From positions 165,840,091-165,904,090 of the forward strand of contig NC_051849.1 of NCBI RefSeq assembly GCF_905115235.1: a stretch of DNA of 64,000 nt, written 5' to 3'. The notes beneath the pieces are model-generated. The model made no database searches. It was not told the DNA's origin and was given only the letters and a program-made list of their open reading frames with translations. Made by a program: the position numbers and the translations under genes. Of the stretch, positions 22,111-33,540 are shown piece after piece (the stretch's first letter is position 1; every line of letters begins with the position of its first letter). The stretch is from Hermetia illucens. Lineage: Eukaryota; Arthropoda; Insecta; Diptera; Stratiomyidae.

Positions 22111-23330
22111 CATCATATGCTCCTGAAAGCAAAACACATCTTTAGGACTGCCCTTCTGTAGATCGCACTCACTTTATGTGCGTTTCATAAGACATACAGG
22201 ACTGTTCCCCAACGTTCGACATCTTTCTGGCTTGAGCCATACTCGTGGTAGATACTTTTTCGCAATTATATTCTGTTCTATTTAAAATTGAGTTTTTCAT
22301 CTATCATCACTTCCAAGTATTTAATGGTCGGCCTGGAAGTTGTGATTTGATTGCCAATTCTAATTTTTTAACCACATCTTAGTGGCACTGATTAATTCGC
22401 ATGAGTACAGCATATTCTCGATGCTTTACGGCTAACCCCAATGCATCATAACGGCTTCCCCTGGAATCAAAAGATTAAATGCCTCATTGCACATGATGTT
22501 CTACAATAGTGGAACAAGTATCGTGCTGTGTGGGACACCTGCGGTAACAACTTACTCTTTGGATTCGTCATTTATGTCATTCCGAAGCCTTGTTTCTGTT
22601 AAATAGCTATGGACAATAGCAGCGAGGTGGGTTTGCACAAAGCCCTGACCGGGGTCTTCCGTTGTAAGTTCCAACTGGCCAAATTGAATGCATTCTTCAC
22701 GTCCAGGGTCACCACCACGCAATATAATTGGTACCACCCTTTCCGTAAATTGCATTTCTGCCAAACTAGTAACCAATTTGATGGCATCAATGGCTAAGGG
22801 AAACAGACTGCCCATCTGAAAAGCCTCCTTGGCTCTCAACAACCGCGAGCAATCTATTAATATCCCAAAGTGTTCAGCAAGTATATCGGCCTGTAGATGT
22901 TGAGGTTTGCTAACCATAGGCAGCAGTGCCCCCGGAAATGCAAGCTTCGAAATATTCAGCGAGCATGTCTGGTCTACATTTCACGCCAAGCCTAACGTTC
23001 TTATTCGGTATTTCGTCCAGACACCAACCTTTGTCGTTACCTATTTTGTTGCAGATTGTTGTCTTTGGTTATTGCAGGAATTTCCATCATATTCAGAGAT
23101 CTCTGTCAGTATCCTCTTTAAATGGAGGAATTGATGATTTCCAAAGAGAGGCTGGGCTCCGTGCACTGTGGAAGTGACCAGCCTGTGGCTCGCCCCATCA
23201 CGATTTTATAGGTGCTCCTAAATAGACTTATATCCCTTCCTAATACAGCTTCATAAAACATTCCCCGCTTAAACTTGAAGCTTTCGAGAACCCTTAAAAG
23301 TATGTTTTTTTTCCGCTTGATCGAACCTAC
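22111..23330 (-). mobile_element. R1-like LINE fragment, reverse transcriptase
   Basis: The minus strand carries the R1-type RT: VVTLDVKNAFNLASW (motif A, about 22640-22720), an HSYLTETR segment, TAGVPHSTILVPLL (motif B, about 22500-22550), and a late KVSAIYRRAVLKMCF C-terminal block near 22160. Upstream, SLFRSTYKIVMGRATG suits the region before the RT. It is heavily broken. R1-class elements normally insert in rDNA, but insect relatives are also found dispersed. The related copy at 34120-35510 preserves the C-terminus better. Confidence 0.65.
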
Positions 23331-24989
23331 CTACCGTCCTATAAGTTATTTGCCTGACTCTGTGGCAGGTTGAACAAAGGCTAGCAAGTTCATAATTCCA
23401 CCTTCAGCTTGCTCTCTACTGACCTAAACATCGATGCGTTACATTTTTGATAATGTATGCAATCCATGATTATTGCTTTTTTCTTTCTAGTATAATATAA
23501 TGTTTGTAAGCCTCATTTTCGTATCTGCTAATTGTTAGAACTCAACCTACTCGTTCTTTCTCCGTTCCCTTAACCGATTTATTTAAAATCATTGGTTATG
23601 GATACATATTATTTTATTTCCGAATTACACTTTCGCCACTAATTTATTCCGCCTTCTCGTAGTCTTCTCGTAGACTTTCTTTCCGTTTTTCCTAAATAGG
23701 GATCATGATCGCACTTCTCCCCTCAATATGTATGAATTGCGAGAATGCTAGTAGCCGCATTTTCTAAATTAGTACGTGATCGATCTAGTTGAAAGTTTCG
23801 CTATCTGGTGATGCGCAGGTTCCTTTGCGTATGCGCCTATTTGATGTACATGATCTCATTCCTACTAGAAGTAAAGTCAGCAAACCGTTGGCCATTATTA
23901 TTTTTAGCCTGATGAAGACTCTGTCCTCTTGGTGTTCCTTGGTATATCTGATAATTTCCAATTCGAGTGTAAAGATCATCTAGCAATATTCCATTCTAAA
24001 GTGCTGACTCGTCTCAATCCGTATCATCCCCACCGATTACCAACCGATATATACATTACTTAAAATCGTAGAGAAGAGGCTGGACCTTCTAGCGGGGGAA
24101 TTGAAAAATGTTGAGGATTCTTAGAATTTAAATCAGAAGATTAAAGTAATATAAAGTAGAAGCACTATTAAGAGTATGCGAGAAGCTTTAAAGTCTAGTT
24201 TCTTCCCAACAATTGTAAGCTTTTATCACTAAAAAAATTAAACAGAAATTCACTCAAACCCTTTCTTTAGAAGGCGGTTTCCCCTATTATTCGCGATATT
24301 GCAGGATCCAAGCGGTCAGTGCAGTATCCGAAAGGGTAATCATTTCCGTTGATTTATTCCTTTTCAACGCCTGTCTTCGGGTTTCCTAGCTATAGAGTAA
24401 TGCCAGAAAGGCTAATTGATCTTTCGCTGGTTGGCGAAAGTATACCATCTCTCCAAGGGAGAGGTGAAGCTATTCCCAGCATTGAAGATAGGTTAGTATG
24501 TAAACTTACTATGACTAGTGATTGCCACAGTGTACACTCGCGCCTAGATTGGCAGATGTTTTAATTCAGTTATAAGGTTTATAAGATTTCATTATGCTCC
24601 CTCAAACATCATCTCAGTCATCAGTGCACCCTAGTAAGTTAAGGCCGTACATTTTGACGTGTCCCTGTGGAGTTGTCTCTTGCAGGCTCTGCAGTTTCTG
24701 TAAAGTTACTTTTGTTTCCCATTCGCAAACAGAGGAATGTAAGATCTAACCCAGTGCGTTGAAAAAGGCTCTGATCATTGAGATTATGCAAAACGGTAAT
24801 CGTCTTTGAGTGTGATAATTGGAGGCCGACATTGAACTTGACCCAAAATGTCAAATGCTGCATCGAGGCTAAATTTCGCCGATATCTTTCTTTTTACCGT
24901 TGATCTTCTTAATGTTACCTTATCCGAGCGTGGTCCATGGACCTTGCTGAAATGGCTCCGGATTTAAAGAAAGGGGCAACAAAAAAACA
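23331..24989. other. unassigned stretch
   Basis: No supported gene, RNA or repeat was found. Short frames at 23785-23983 and 24349-24564 have no recognisable motif. It is AT-rich around 23440-23700. The beginning may still belong to the R1-like element. Confidence 0.3.
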
Positions 24990-25270
24990 GTTGTCAGTCT
25001 GACACAAAATTTTCTATCTACTCTAATAGACCGAACATTGAATTCCTAGATCAATTTGTCTACCTTGGTAGTGTTGTTTCTGCAGAAGGTGTCATTCAAC
25101 TCGATAATACTCGAAACTTTCACAGCTCTAATTTCGCCCTCGCTGTTTTCTTCTAGATTTGGAAATGTAGATATTTTCTCTCTAGGCTATTATATAGGAG
25201 TAGCAAATGGAAAGTGACTCGTAGTATATATTTATATGGTTGCCCTTCACCCCTAGTATACGGGTATAGG
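24990..25270 (+). mobile_element. LINE RT C-terminal fragment, plus strand
   Basis: A plus-strand frame reads NIEFLDQFVYLGSVVSAEG followed by FALAVFF and YLYGCPS. This is the region after the RT catalytic box (YLGS..S.GG, then LLYGCE) of an RTE/CR1-like LINE. The adjacent minus-strand element at 25327-26480 appears to be the same family in opposite orientation. Confidence 0.5.
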
Positions 25271-25326
25271 GCTTCGGGCTTCAATCACAACTACGCGCCG
25301 TTGTTCGCTGCTATCTGAAATGCACT

Positions 25327-26480
25327 TCAGCCTCTCCTAGACTTCCGAGGACACCCGCCCACCTTTTTTACTCTTCGGCACCAAATGCCCCTCGGGCGAC
25401 CCACTCGCGGGCCATCTTGGGAAAGTGGATTCCACTGCATGGCGTAGCCAGCAATGAAATTGTCACCACTACTGAAAGTGTGACCTATCCACTGCCACTT
25501 CCGACTTCCGATCACAGTGCGTACGAGTGGCAGGCATGCGCAACAACCAAGTTCTCTGTTTGATATAGTATCAGACCAGCGTACTCCGATTATACAACGC
25601 AGACATATCTGCGAAAGCTTGGAGCTTTTGAGTAACAGTGTAGTTCACTTTCCATGTGCTACTCCCATATAATAATAACAATAATCTTTGGCGCAACAAT
25701 CCATATTGGATCAGGCCCTTGAAGTGTGTTAGAGCACTTCATTCAAGGCCGTAACGGTACACTGCAAGATTATAGTTCCCTGTAGGAGACAATGTGATCA
25801 GCATTGCGCTCGCCCGAGATTATTACCCTGATTTGACTCAAGTACTCATTCACAGCTGAGTCCACTGGTATCCGACGTAAAATCACGATACAAATCCCAC
25901 TGCCATCAGTGATATTTGAACCGCAACCTTCCGTACGACAGCTCTAACCTCTCAGCTATCCGGACACTCCCATATAGCAACACCGAAAGAACACTAGAAC
26001 AGTCTCAACTTGATCTAACTGCACTTCCAGATTCTAGATAGGGCAGTGAAACCGTGCTAATGCGTCGGGCAGCATCTAGATCAATGCGACCATTCGCCGA
26101 AACCATGATTCATAGATAAATAAAGTGTTCGACGCTTGGGATGCCCATTAATGTAGATAGGGAGAGTAGGATCAGACTGAGAGCCTTGGACAGGGCAGCA
26201 TGAAGAACGTCACCGATAACAAGAAGAAATAATAGAGGTGACAGGATGCAACCCTGGCGGACACCGCGTTGCACCTCAAAATCCTCTTAGATGTTGCTTT
26301 AGTGCATCATGTGACATTTTGGGTCATCACATGTCGCTGTGATAATATTAGGAAATAAGCCTTCAGTAAAATCTGTCCTTGCCGTGTCCTGTACTGGCAT
26401 ACGGCTGTCGAAGAAAGTTTTCGATGATGGTGGCGAAAACAATGAATGATTTATTCCCTCCAAGTCAAGCGAGCAGTACT
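25327..26480 (-). mobile_element. LINE, minus strand, split by a SINE
   Basis: The minus strand reads FEVQRGVRQGCILSPLLFLL (RT motif B, about 26230-26290), then PSVEHFIYL, SANGRIDLDAARRIST, and after the SINE WKVNYTV.. and RKWQWIGHTFSSGDN with a GRPRGIWCRR end. This is an RTE/CR1-like LINE that ends at about 25327. The motif A side and the endonuclease are not evident. Stops interrupt it. The SINE at 25672-25965 inserted later. Confidence 0.6.
25672..25965 (-). mobile_element. tRNA-derived SINE, nested in LINE
   Basis: The second copy of the family at 6691-6977, on the minus strand. It is flanked by a perfect 11-bp duplication ACTCCCATATA (25661-25671 and 25966-25976). The tRNA head is shortened and mutated (TAGCTGAGAGGTTAGAGC-like A box, GGTTCAAATATC B box), the body is intact, and the 3' end is GTTGCGCCAAAG plus an ATT-type tail. 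Confidence 0.85.
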
Positions 26481-26749
26481 ACTATCTCTTGTCAATTCAG
26501 TGTACGCTAGAATATCCAGATATTTAAGTATATATTCTCATATCACAAGGTACTACCAACTGAAGACGAGCGACCCGTGAAGGAAAGCAATTGTTTAGAG
26601 GTATGATGGCATGAAAAGGAGGATTGGAACTAGATGTAGCGATACCATAACTTATCAACAACATTTCTTTAAGTTCGTTGGCCCTGCGAACTCTGCTAAT
26701 CTGATGAAGAAGGAACCATTCCATACAGCACCTATCGAGTTACTAGTGT

Positions 26750-27135
26750 CAGTGGTCAAATAAAGAGACAAATGCTGGCTATCACTATACTCTAACTCAA
26801 AGCTCATCAGCACTTTCGAGACTCACTAACCGAATTCAGTATAGCTATTGTATAATCACAAATATGTCCGATATCATGTCAATATCGTGTGTAATATGTA
26901 TGTTGCATATTGTGGTGTATTGTTGTATAAGAAAGTGGCAGAGTATGAATAATAGAATGAAATACTTCGTAATTTTGGTAAAATATTTTTTAATTCTTTC
27001 ATCTTATTCAGATTTACAATCCTTTCCAATCCTTAGCTTACCAATAGTTTTGTTCTAGTTATATCTATTCTTAGCTAAGTCATATTTTATATATAAATAT
27101 TCGAACCATTTAATATTGAATGTCATCTGAGTCCG
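26750..27135. repeat. downstream flank of gene C shared with gene B
   Basis: This block matches 15390-15768 below gene B, for instance AAGCTCATCAGCACTTTCG near 26803, TTTTGGTAAAATATTTTTTAA near 26973 and CATATTTTAT. Part of it also matches 45290-45360 below gene D in reverse: ATTTTATCAAAATTATAAAG and CTGCCAC. So the duplicated unit includes the 3' untranslated region and a few hundred bases beyond. Confidence 0.6.
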
Positions 27136-27660
27136 CTAGAATTGTTGCATATTGAAATACATTTGATGCATTTGGAGGAAGAGTACCATCATTTCATAGC
27201 ATTTACATCCAGGAAAAACACAACCTCCGTATTGGTGTGCCATACCTTGAATCCCAGGCACGGGTACGTAATGGTAGTTCATGGGAGGCGCTGGAGGAGC
27301 TGGAGGTTGGCGCAGTCTTCCTGTATCATCTCCAACGAACAATTGATGATGCTGTGGTGACAACGTCCAGTAACCTCCTCGTCCAGGATCATCGCATTCA
27401 CGGGAGAGTCTCACGAAATGTTCACTCAGACTCAAGTTGTTACGAATAGCATTCTGCCAATCTGTTTTGCATGTCCTATAATATGCGAAGTGGTTTTTTA
27501 TGTACTCGTATATTTCTGCTAGCGTCAATCGTCCACTGGGACTCGCCTTTATCGCCATCATGATTAATGCACCATATGAATATTTGGGCCTATCTACATT
27601 TGCTGCTCCAGTTTCTTCACCAAGGATGGAGCAAATGGAAAAGTTTGAGTTAAATGACAT
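27136..27660 (-). CDS. forkhead gene C, compact FoxG/sloppy-paired-like transcription factor
   Basis: An intact single-exon ORF of 174 codons. It has the eh1-like FSICSIL at residues 7-13, the forkhead domain at about 25-117, the recognition helix WQNAIRNNLSLSEHF with Asn74 replacing the normal His, and LFVGDDTGRLRQ at the domain end. The tail has PPAPPAPP, PGCKCYEM and terminal MYFNMQQF. It differs from gene B mainly in the acidic spacer (residues 17-23) and in the tail. The start is supported by CAAAATG and by the paralogues. Promoter and upstream modules are intact. Function is as for gene B, by inference from the domain and the eh1 motif. The strong B/C likeness could reflect later duplication or gene conversion. 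Confidence 0.9.
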   Translation of the reverse strand: MSFNSNFSICSILGEETGAANVDRPKYSYGALIMMAIKASPSGRLTLAEIYEYIKNHFAYYRTCKTDWQNAIRNNLSLSEHFVRLSRECDDPGRGGYWTLSPQHHQLFVGDDTGRLRQPPAPPAPPMNYHYVPVPGIQGMAHQYGGCVFPGCKCYEMMVLFLQMHQMYFNMQQF

Positions 27661-27811
27661 TTTGACTCGTTAAATTAAAAATGTTCACTCTATTCACAAA
27701 GTTAGTTAGTTAGTTTTAAGATACTTTGATTATTGCACAATTTTTTTTCAGACTTTAAATGAGATCACGATATCAACTAATGGTGATGATCGCTAGTGAG
27801 CTGCAATTGAA

Positions 27812-27844
27812 TGACTTTTGGCTTCGTAGGTGGTCCTTTATATA
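27812..27844 (-). promoter_or_regulatory. TATA box and initiator of forkhead gene C
   Basis: On the minus strand TATATAAAG runs 27844-27836, preceded by TTTTGG and followed by GACCACCTACGAAGCC, identical to gene B. The TCATTC initiator has its A at 27812, 32 bp away. The predicted leader is about 152 nt. Confidence 0.8.
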
Positions 27845-27929
27845 CCAAAAGCGACATCATCTTAGCTGCAGATACGATTTTTTTTTGTTTCTCTTTCTAT
27901 CTTCATTATTATTAATCAGTGAACCTTTT

Positions 27930-28480
27930 ACCTGTATGTGCATATAAATACATATTTGCATCGGAATCAGAACGACGAGAGGTTGTGTACAATTCTTTGA
28001 ATATCTAGGACTTCATTATCCTTTTAATTACCTTCTGTCGCCATTACCTCTAGGAATCAAATGCTACCTCTAAAGTCAACAAAAAGTAACATAGCAGTCA
28101 ACGACAATCATTTTACCAGTAATTACAGTTTTACCCATAATTACGCAGTATCTTAGATCAGTCAGACTACGCTCTGGAAAAACCATTGATTCAAAGTTAG
28201 ACTTGAGCCGTTCCTGGATTCATTAGAATTTGAGCAACCGGAGAGAATGCATACCCTGCAACACCTAGGTGTTCATAATCCTTTTATAATAATTAACTGT
28301 ATTGCCTTTGTCTTTTGGAATGGCATCTTCCCATCAACTTCCATAAGTGATAATATTTTAGTCAACAACCATCATGTCACATCTAATTACATTTTCGCAC
28401 CTAATTTTTCATTATGCAGAATTAGATTCAATATTTTCAGACAAGGATTTGGAAAAACCATTCATTCCAGGTCAGACTTT
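27930..28480 (-). promoter_or_regulatory. two conserved upstream modules of forkhead gene C
   Basis: The proximal module has TATGTGCATATAAATAC, TTATCCTTTTAATTACC, AGTCAACGACAATCATTT and GGAAAAACC (28176-28184), 332 bp from the TATA box. The distal module repeats GTCAACAACCATCATGTCAC, TTCGCACCTAATT (CACCTAATT at 28398-28406) and GGAAAAACCATTCATTC (28451 onward). The spacing between the Rel-like sites is 275 bp. Confidence 0.65.
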
Positions 28481-28499
28481 GGATTTAGAGGTCACAAAA

Positions 28500-30240
28500 T
28501 TACAGGTAATAAACTCTCTGATACATATGACGAAGAAGAAGAACAATTGTAATCAAATGAAAAGGTGCGCTAAGGGTTACTAATGTTTTTAGAAAGGTTC
28601 AGTCAATTTTTTACTCGAAATTTTGTATTTAAGCCAACAGGAATATGATATCATTTATGCGGAGATTAATTATATATTGCATCCATGTATTTATCATATT
28701 TCACCATTTTGATAACCAAATACCATTGCCTAAATTACTCAGTTCAGAGTTTGCATGGAATTTGTTTGCTGAGGAGGAGCTCCCCATATTATCATATGTA
28801 CTACATAGGCTTAAAACGTTTGTAAAGATTCACCACAAAGGAGTTTTAGGTTATGATTTTGATAAGGGATACTTAATTCCTTTATCAGTGATAGAAATAT
28901 GATTTTGAAGATAAAAATTATCTGCAGTATGACTTCGGTAACGTAAAAACTACATAAATTTTTTTAATATTTAGTAAATATATATTCATTGATGTTAAGA
29001 TTCTGGAAACACTTCTGTTGATACATCATTGCTTTCTTATAACGGATGCTTTAGAAACAGAGTGCAGGTATTCAACTGCAAGGTAAATAAGGTATTCATC
29101 GTTGCAGGGCCCATTCACTATCAAACAAATTGCACAACTGCGCGATGCACAACATTTCGTTGCGCAATTGCATTTATCTACATTTAACAAAATTTTGTTC
29201 AAACATCAGTTGCAAGTGGGAAGTGGTACGAGTAACATGTCATCACGGCGATTATCATCTCTGCACACAGTGGGGGTGATTATCACCCTTATTTATTATA
29301 CAAATTAGCCCTTTTACGGAGCACAGTAACATTTTAACGAGTAGTGACCGCAATGAGGTTTTAGCAGCAGTAGAAAGGAGGGACTTTTTCTTCCCTCTAC
29401 GTATTCTCCTTACGAATGCCCTCTTCCGGCGAGAGGTTGGCAAATTCAATTTTACTATAATAATAACAAAATACTCCCCATTCGCGAGAGGGAGGGAGGA
29501 ACTAGACCATTCATACTCTCCTTTACCACTACTAACATTTCGAGATAAATACAGCCCCACTTTGGGGAGCCATGTCGTTTAAAGTGGTGCTGACCCCGCA
29601 ATCCCATGAAAGCATTGAAGGAAGCGGGGACCTATCTTTCCTTCTAGATATTCCTGTCTCCCTCAGAGGTAGACCGTGAAATTAAAATTTGGCGATAATG
29701 ACATAAAAAATAATCATAATTTGAGGGAACATGACATTTCAAAGGAGGTTAGCCCTGCAAGTTTTGATCGGGTTGCGAGAGGATTCTATTTTCCATAAAC
29801 ATTTCGCTCACTCCGAGGGTAGGATTTAAAATTCAGCCGTTACCACAATTCAGCTGTCAGGTGAAAAGTATTGCCCAACGAAGTGCGACACGTTCATACA
29901 TAAAGATTCCAATCATATTTGAAACTTAACAAACATTTGCGCAACCCATCAAACAGGCCCATACATTGGCTAATTATTACCCAACAGCATGCCCTATTGT
30001 ATTGTTGAATATGGTATTTTTGCAGTCGCGACTGCCCGGAATAGTTGAAATTTCAATACCGGCAGCGCATAGGATAGCTTTTCAACTCTATCTGATTACA
30101 ATAATAGCTTCACTTCAACGTCGTGAAGTGGTTCCATAATTATTCCATTAAACTTCCGAGTATGCTACAGTACCGCAGGATACAATTCGAAAAGTATATT
30201 CTTATGTAACATTGGGAAACATACCACTCTGTCCAATCAT
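28500..30240. repeat. upstream half of the B/C duplication at gene C, with about 1 kb extra sequence
   Basis: 28500-28900 and about 29990-30230 match 17100-17810 above gene B. The part between, about 28980-29930, is absent at gene B and holds degenerate tandem repeats. Sequence CAACAGCATGCCC..GTTGAATATGGTATTT marks the return of homology. No gene is recognised in it. Confidence 0.5.
29316..29830. repeat. degenerate tandem repeat, three units
   Basis: Three divergent units start at about 29316, 29556 and 29723. Each has a core like GGAGCxCAGTAACATTTTAA / GGGAGCCATGTCGTTTAAAG / GGGAACATGACATTTCAAAG, followed by a G-rich TGACCxCGCAA-type segment and a pyrimidine-rich CTTTCCTTCT part. Units are 165-240 bp and differ strongly, so the array is old. 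Confidence 0.45.
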
Positions 30241-30290
30241 CCGGGCTTTCTGGAGCTGTCAGACAGGGCTGACAGAAAGTTTTCAGTCAG

Positions 30291-30563
30291 TTGGTCCAGC
30301 CTCTGCTCTTTGGAAAAAAGAAAGCTAGGTCGCTCCTTCAATCACCCAGCAATAACTACGAACCTCCGTTACTCGTCCTTGAGGAACCCTCTTTTAATAT
30401 CCAGGAAGCTGTGAACGAGTACTTAGAGCTAATAGTTGATGTCATGGCGCGTGAGTTGATGCGCTACAGGTGTACCAGTGGCATCTTCGTTTATAATATA
30501 CTATGTAATGACCTAACTGAATTGGGTAACCTTAATATGGGACATCTCAATGGAGTTAATTAA
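30291..30563 (+). CDS. unrecognised 90-residue ORF followed by an AAAT-rich tail
   Basis: This plus-strand frame starts MVQPLLFGKKKARSLLQSP, continues with an acidic, possibly helical part (EAVNEYLELIVDVMARELMR) and ends LNMGHLNGVN. An AAATAAATAAAT tract lies directly after the stop (30563-30600), as at the 3' end of a retroposed transcript or LINE. I recognise no family. There is no promoter like those of the forkhead genes. It could be a processed copy of a host mRNA, the last exon of a real gene, or the tail of a LINE ORF. I include it because the frame plus A-rich tail is a coherent unit. Confidence 0.3.
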   Translation: MVQPLLFGKKKARSLLQSPSNNYEPPLLVLEEPSFNIQEAVNEYLELIVDVMARELMRYRCTSGIFVYNILCNDLTELGNLNMGHLNGVN

Positions 30564-30758
30564 ATAAAATAAATAAAGTAAATAAATAAATAAATAAGTT
30601 GCAATCCGTAAGACAGATACCGGAACACTGCCCTATCTTAAAAATATACTGAAAGAAGCAAAATATTTCCATCCGTCGACAAATTATCGATTTTTTGAAA
30701 AGAGCACAAACTGCAGGGCAAACGCTATACTTGCTTTTCGTAAAGGAGAGATATTTTT

Positions 30759-33378
30759 CATCAACATCATAAACGGCGCAACAACCGGTATCCAGTGTAG
30801 GCCTGTCTTAATAAGAAACTCCAGACATCCCGGTTTTGCGTCGAGGTCCACCAATTCGATATCCCCAAAAGCTGTCTGACGTCCTGCCTACGCCATCGTA
30901 CCATCTTAGGCGGGGTCTGCCTCGTCTTCTTTTTCTACCATAGATATTGCCCTTATAGACTTTCCGGGTGGGATCATCTTCATCCATACGGATTAAGTGA
31001 TCCGCCCACCGTAATCTATTGAGCCGGATTTTATCCACAACCGGACGGTCATGGTATCGCTCACAGATTTCGTCGTTATGTAGGCTACGGAATCGTCCAT
31101 CCTTATGTAGGGGGCGAAACATTCTTCGGAGGATTCTTCTCTCGAACGCGGCCAAGAGTTCGCAATTCTTTTTCCTAGGAATCTAAGTCTCCGAGGAATA
31201 CATGAGGACTGGCAAGATCATTATCTTGCACAGTAAGAACTTTGACCCTATGGTGAAACGTTTCGAGCGGAACCGTTTCTGTAAGCTGAAATACGCTCTG
31301 TTCGCTGCCAACAACCGTGCGCGGATTTCATGATCGTAGCTGTTATCAGTTGTGATTTTCGACCCTAGATAGGAGAAATTATCAACGGTCTGAAAGTTGT
31401 AGTCTCCTATCTCTATTCTTCCCCTTTGACCTGTGCGGTTTGATGTTATTGGTTGGTTGGTTTTCGGTGCTAACGTTGCCACCAAATATTATGTCTTGCC
31501 TTCTTTGATGTGCAGTCCAAGATCTCGCGACAGTCGCCGCCTGCTCGATCTGGATGAAGGCAGTTTGTACGTCTCGAGTGGTTCGCCCCATGATGTCGAT
31601 ATCGTCAGGATAGGCCAATTTTTGTGTGGACTTAAAGATGATCGTACCTCTTGCATTTACCTCAGCATCAAGCATCACTTTTTAAGCCGATTAGTTGCAC
31701 CGATTGTTTCTCCTATACTTGGTGGTGGCAGTATTTGTCCGCCGTCTTCAGTTGGCGGGACCTCCAATTCGCCGATGTTCTGGTTGTTCAGTAGTTCATC
31801 AAAGTACTCTACCTGTCGCTCCAATATGCCCATTCTGTCGGAAATCAGATTTCCCTCTTTGTCTCGGCAGGATGAGCATCGAGGTGTTAAGGCATATATA
31901 TATAGTCCGGCTGACTTGCAGGTAAAACTTCCGCTCCTCGTGCGATTGCTTCCTGTACTTTTCGAGTTCACAGACTTGTTGGTTATCCCAGGCTTTCTTT
32001 TTCCGTCTATGAAGTCGCTTCTCCGCTCGACGGAGTTCGTAAAAAGTATCTGCACGTGCCCGCGTTGTTTGAGAATGCAACATTACTCGATATGCGGCAT
32101 TCTCCTGTTCCATTGCTAGCTTACATTCATCGACAAACCAGCCGTTCCGAGTTTTTTTTGCGGCTGGGGCCAAGTATTTTTGTGGCCATATCAATGATAA
32201 CATTCTTCAGGTGGTTGTGAAGATCATTTGTTGATTCTTCATCTCCAGGACCTCTGTTGACTGCGGTTATTGCGGCATCCATTTCCCTCTTATAAGTGTA
32301 GCGGAGGGCTGTGTTGTAGATGGCTTCAGTATTCACTCTCACCTGATTGTCAGAGGGGATTGTAGGTGGTGTCGTAATTCGAGCTCGGAGCACCATGTCA
32401 ACGAGATAGTGACCCGAGTCTATATTGGCTCCCCCTATATGTTCTTGGCATTCATCAAGGCTGAAAGGTGCCGGCGTTCAATCAGCATCTGGTCAATTTG
32501 GTTGAAAGTGGTCCCATCTGGAGAGGCCCACGCATGTTTGTGAACCGCTTTCCGCGTAAACCAGGTACTTCCAACCACCATTTCGTGTGATGCAGCTGAT
32601 TGGATAATGTGCAATCCGTTTTCATTGTTATCCTTAGGTAAGCTATGGGAGCCAACGTATCGCCTGAATACGGGTTCCGTCCCTACTTGACTGTTGAAAT
32701 CTCCAAGTATGATTTTGATATCATACTTGGGACAAGCTTCGAGGGTCCGCTCGACTGCCTGGTAGAAGGTATCCTTCTCCAACTCTGCAGTCTCCTCTGT
32801 AGAGGCGTGAACGTTTATGAGGCTTATATTTCTAAACTTGCCTCGCAAAGCCGATAACAGCAGGGTTCATTTTTTGGCTGACTAAGAAACCTACTCCGAG
32901 CACGTGGTTTACTGGATGACCGCTATAATATATGGTGTAGCGGGTCTTCTCTAGGAAACCGGTTCCTGTCCACCGCATCTCTTGTAACGCTGTTATATCA
33001 GCCCTATATTGGGGCAGGGTATTGGCTAGCTGCTCATCGTTAATCTGTTGTCATTGCCGGGTTCGTCGTTGTCAAATCCGTCCTGTCCGAGGCTCCTTTC
33101 ATGGCTTCGTAACATCGGTTTTCCATGTAGGGTTGTCAGCCCTACCCAACCCCCAGCCTGGAGGACCAGTTGGTCCTGTTTTTAGGCGCGGGAGACTCGC
33201 TTCATTCTTCTCCGTCTGCAGTTTTTCATAAAGAAAGAACTCCCAGCGATCACCACGTGGAGGTGAGATAGGGTTTGCTAGTAGAACTGTTGGTGTTGGT
33301 TCAGCAGGGCTTTCCCAGGTTTTATGCTCCCTTGTGGGGACCAATCCACGTTTCACCCTGGGACCTATACTACCCTTT
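30759..33378 (-). mobile_element. RTE-A LINE with intact ends, RT core deleted
   Basis: A perfect 13-bp duplication, GAGAGATATTTTT, at 30746-30758 and 33379-33391 bounds the copy, so both natural ends are present. From the 5' end (33378) it has a leader, the LPRLKTGPTGPPGWGLGR start, and the endonuclease (VHASTEETAELEKDTFYQAV, IKIILGDFNSQVG with the catalytic Asp/Asn of GDFN, TTFNQIDQMLI). The linker with the W/CK segments (NGWFVDECK) follows, then LLNNQNIGELEVP. About 600 bp of RT is missing near 31680. The C-terminal part (RLRWADHLIRMDEDDPTRKV) and a short ATG-like tail complete it. An undeleted element would be about 3.2-3.3 kb, usual for RTE. Frameshifts occur. Confidence 0.88.
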
Positions 33379-33391
33379 GAGAGATATTTTT

Positions 33392-33540
33392 GGCCAAACA
33401 AAAGATATATATAAAGGTGCGCTCTATGAATGTATGTAGAATGGATTATCATTTTTTGCTCCATTTACAAAAGGGATTAATCGCCAGCTTTGAAAGCTAT
33501 CGACTGGTTTGCGGGAACCCCCGGAGATACGTGCTTTTGC
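33392..33540. other. short unassigned gap between RTE-A and RTE-B
   Basis: About 150 bp of sequence preceding the RTE-B tail. No feature seen. Confidence 0.3.
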
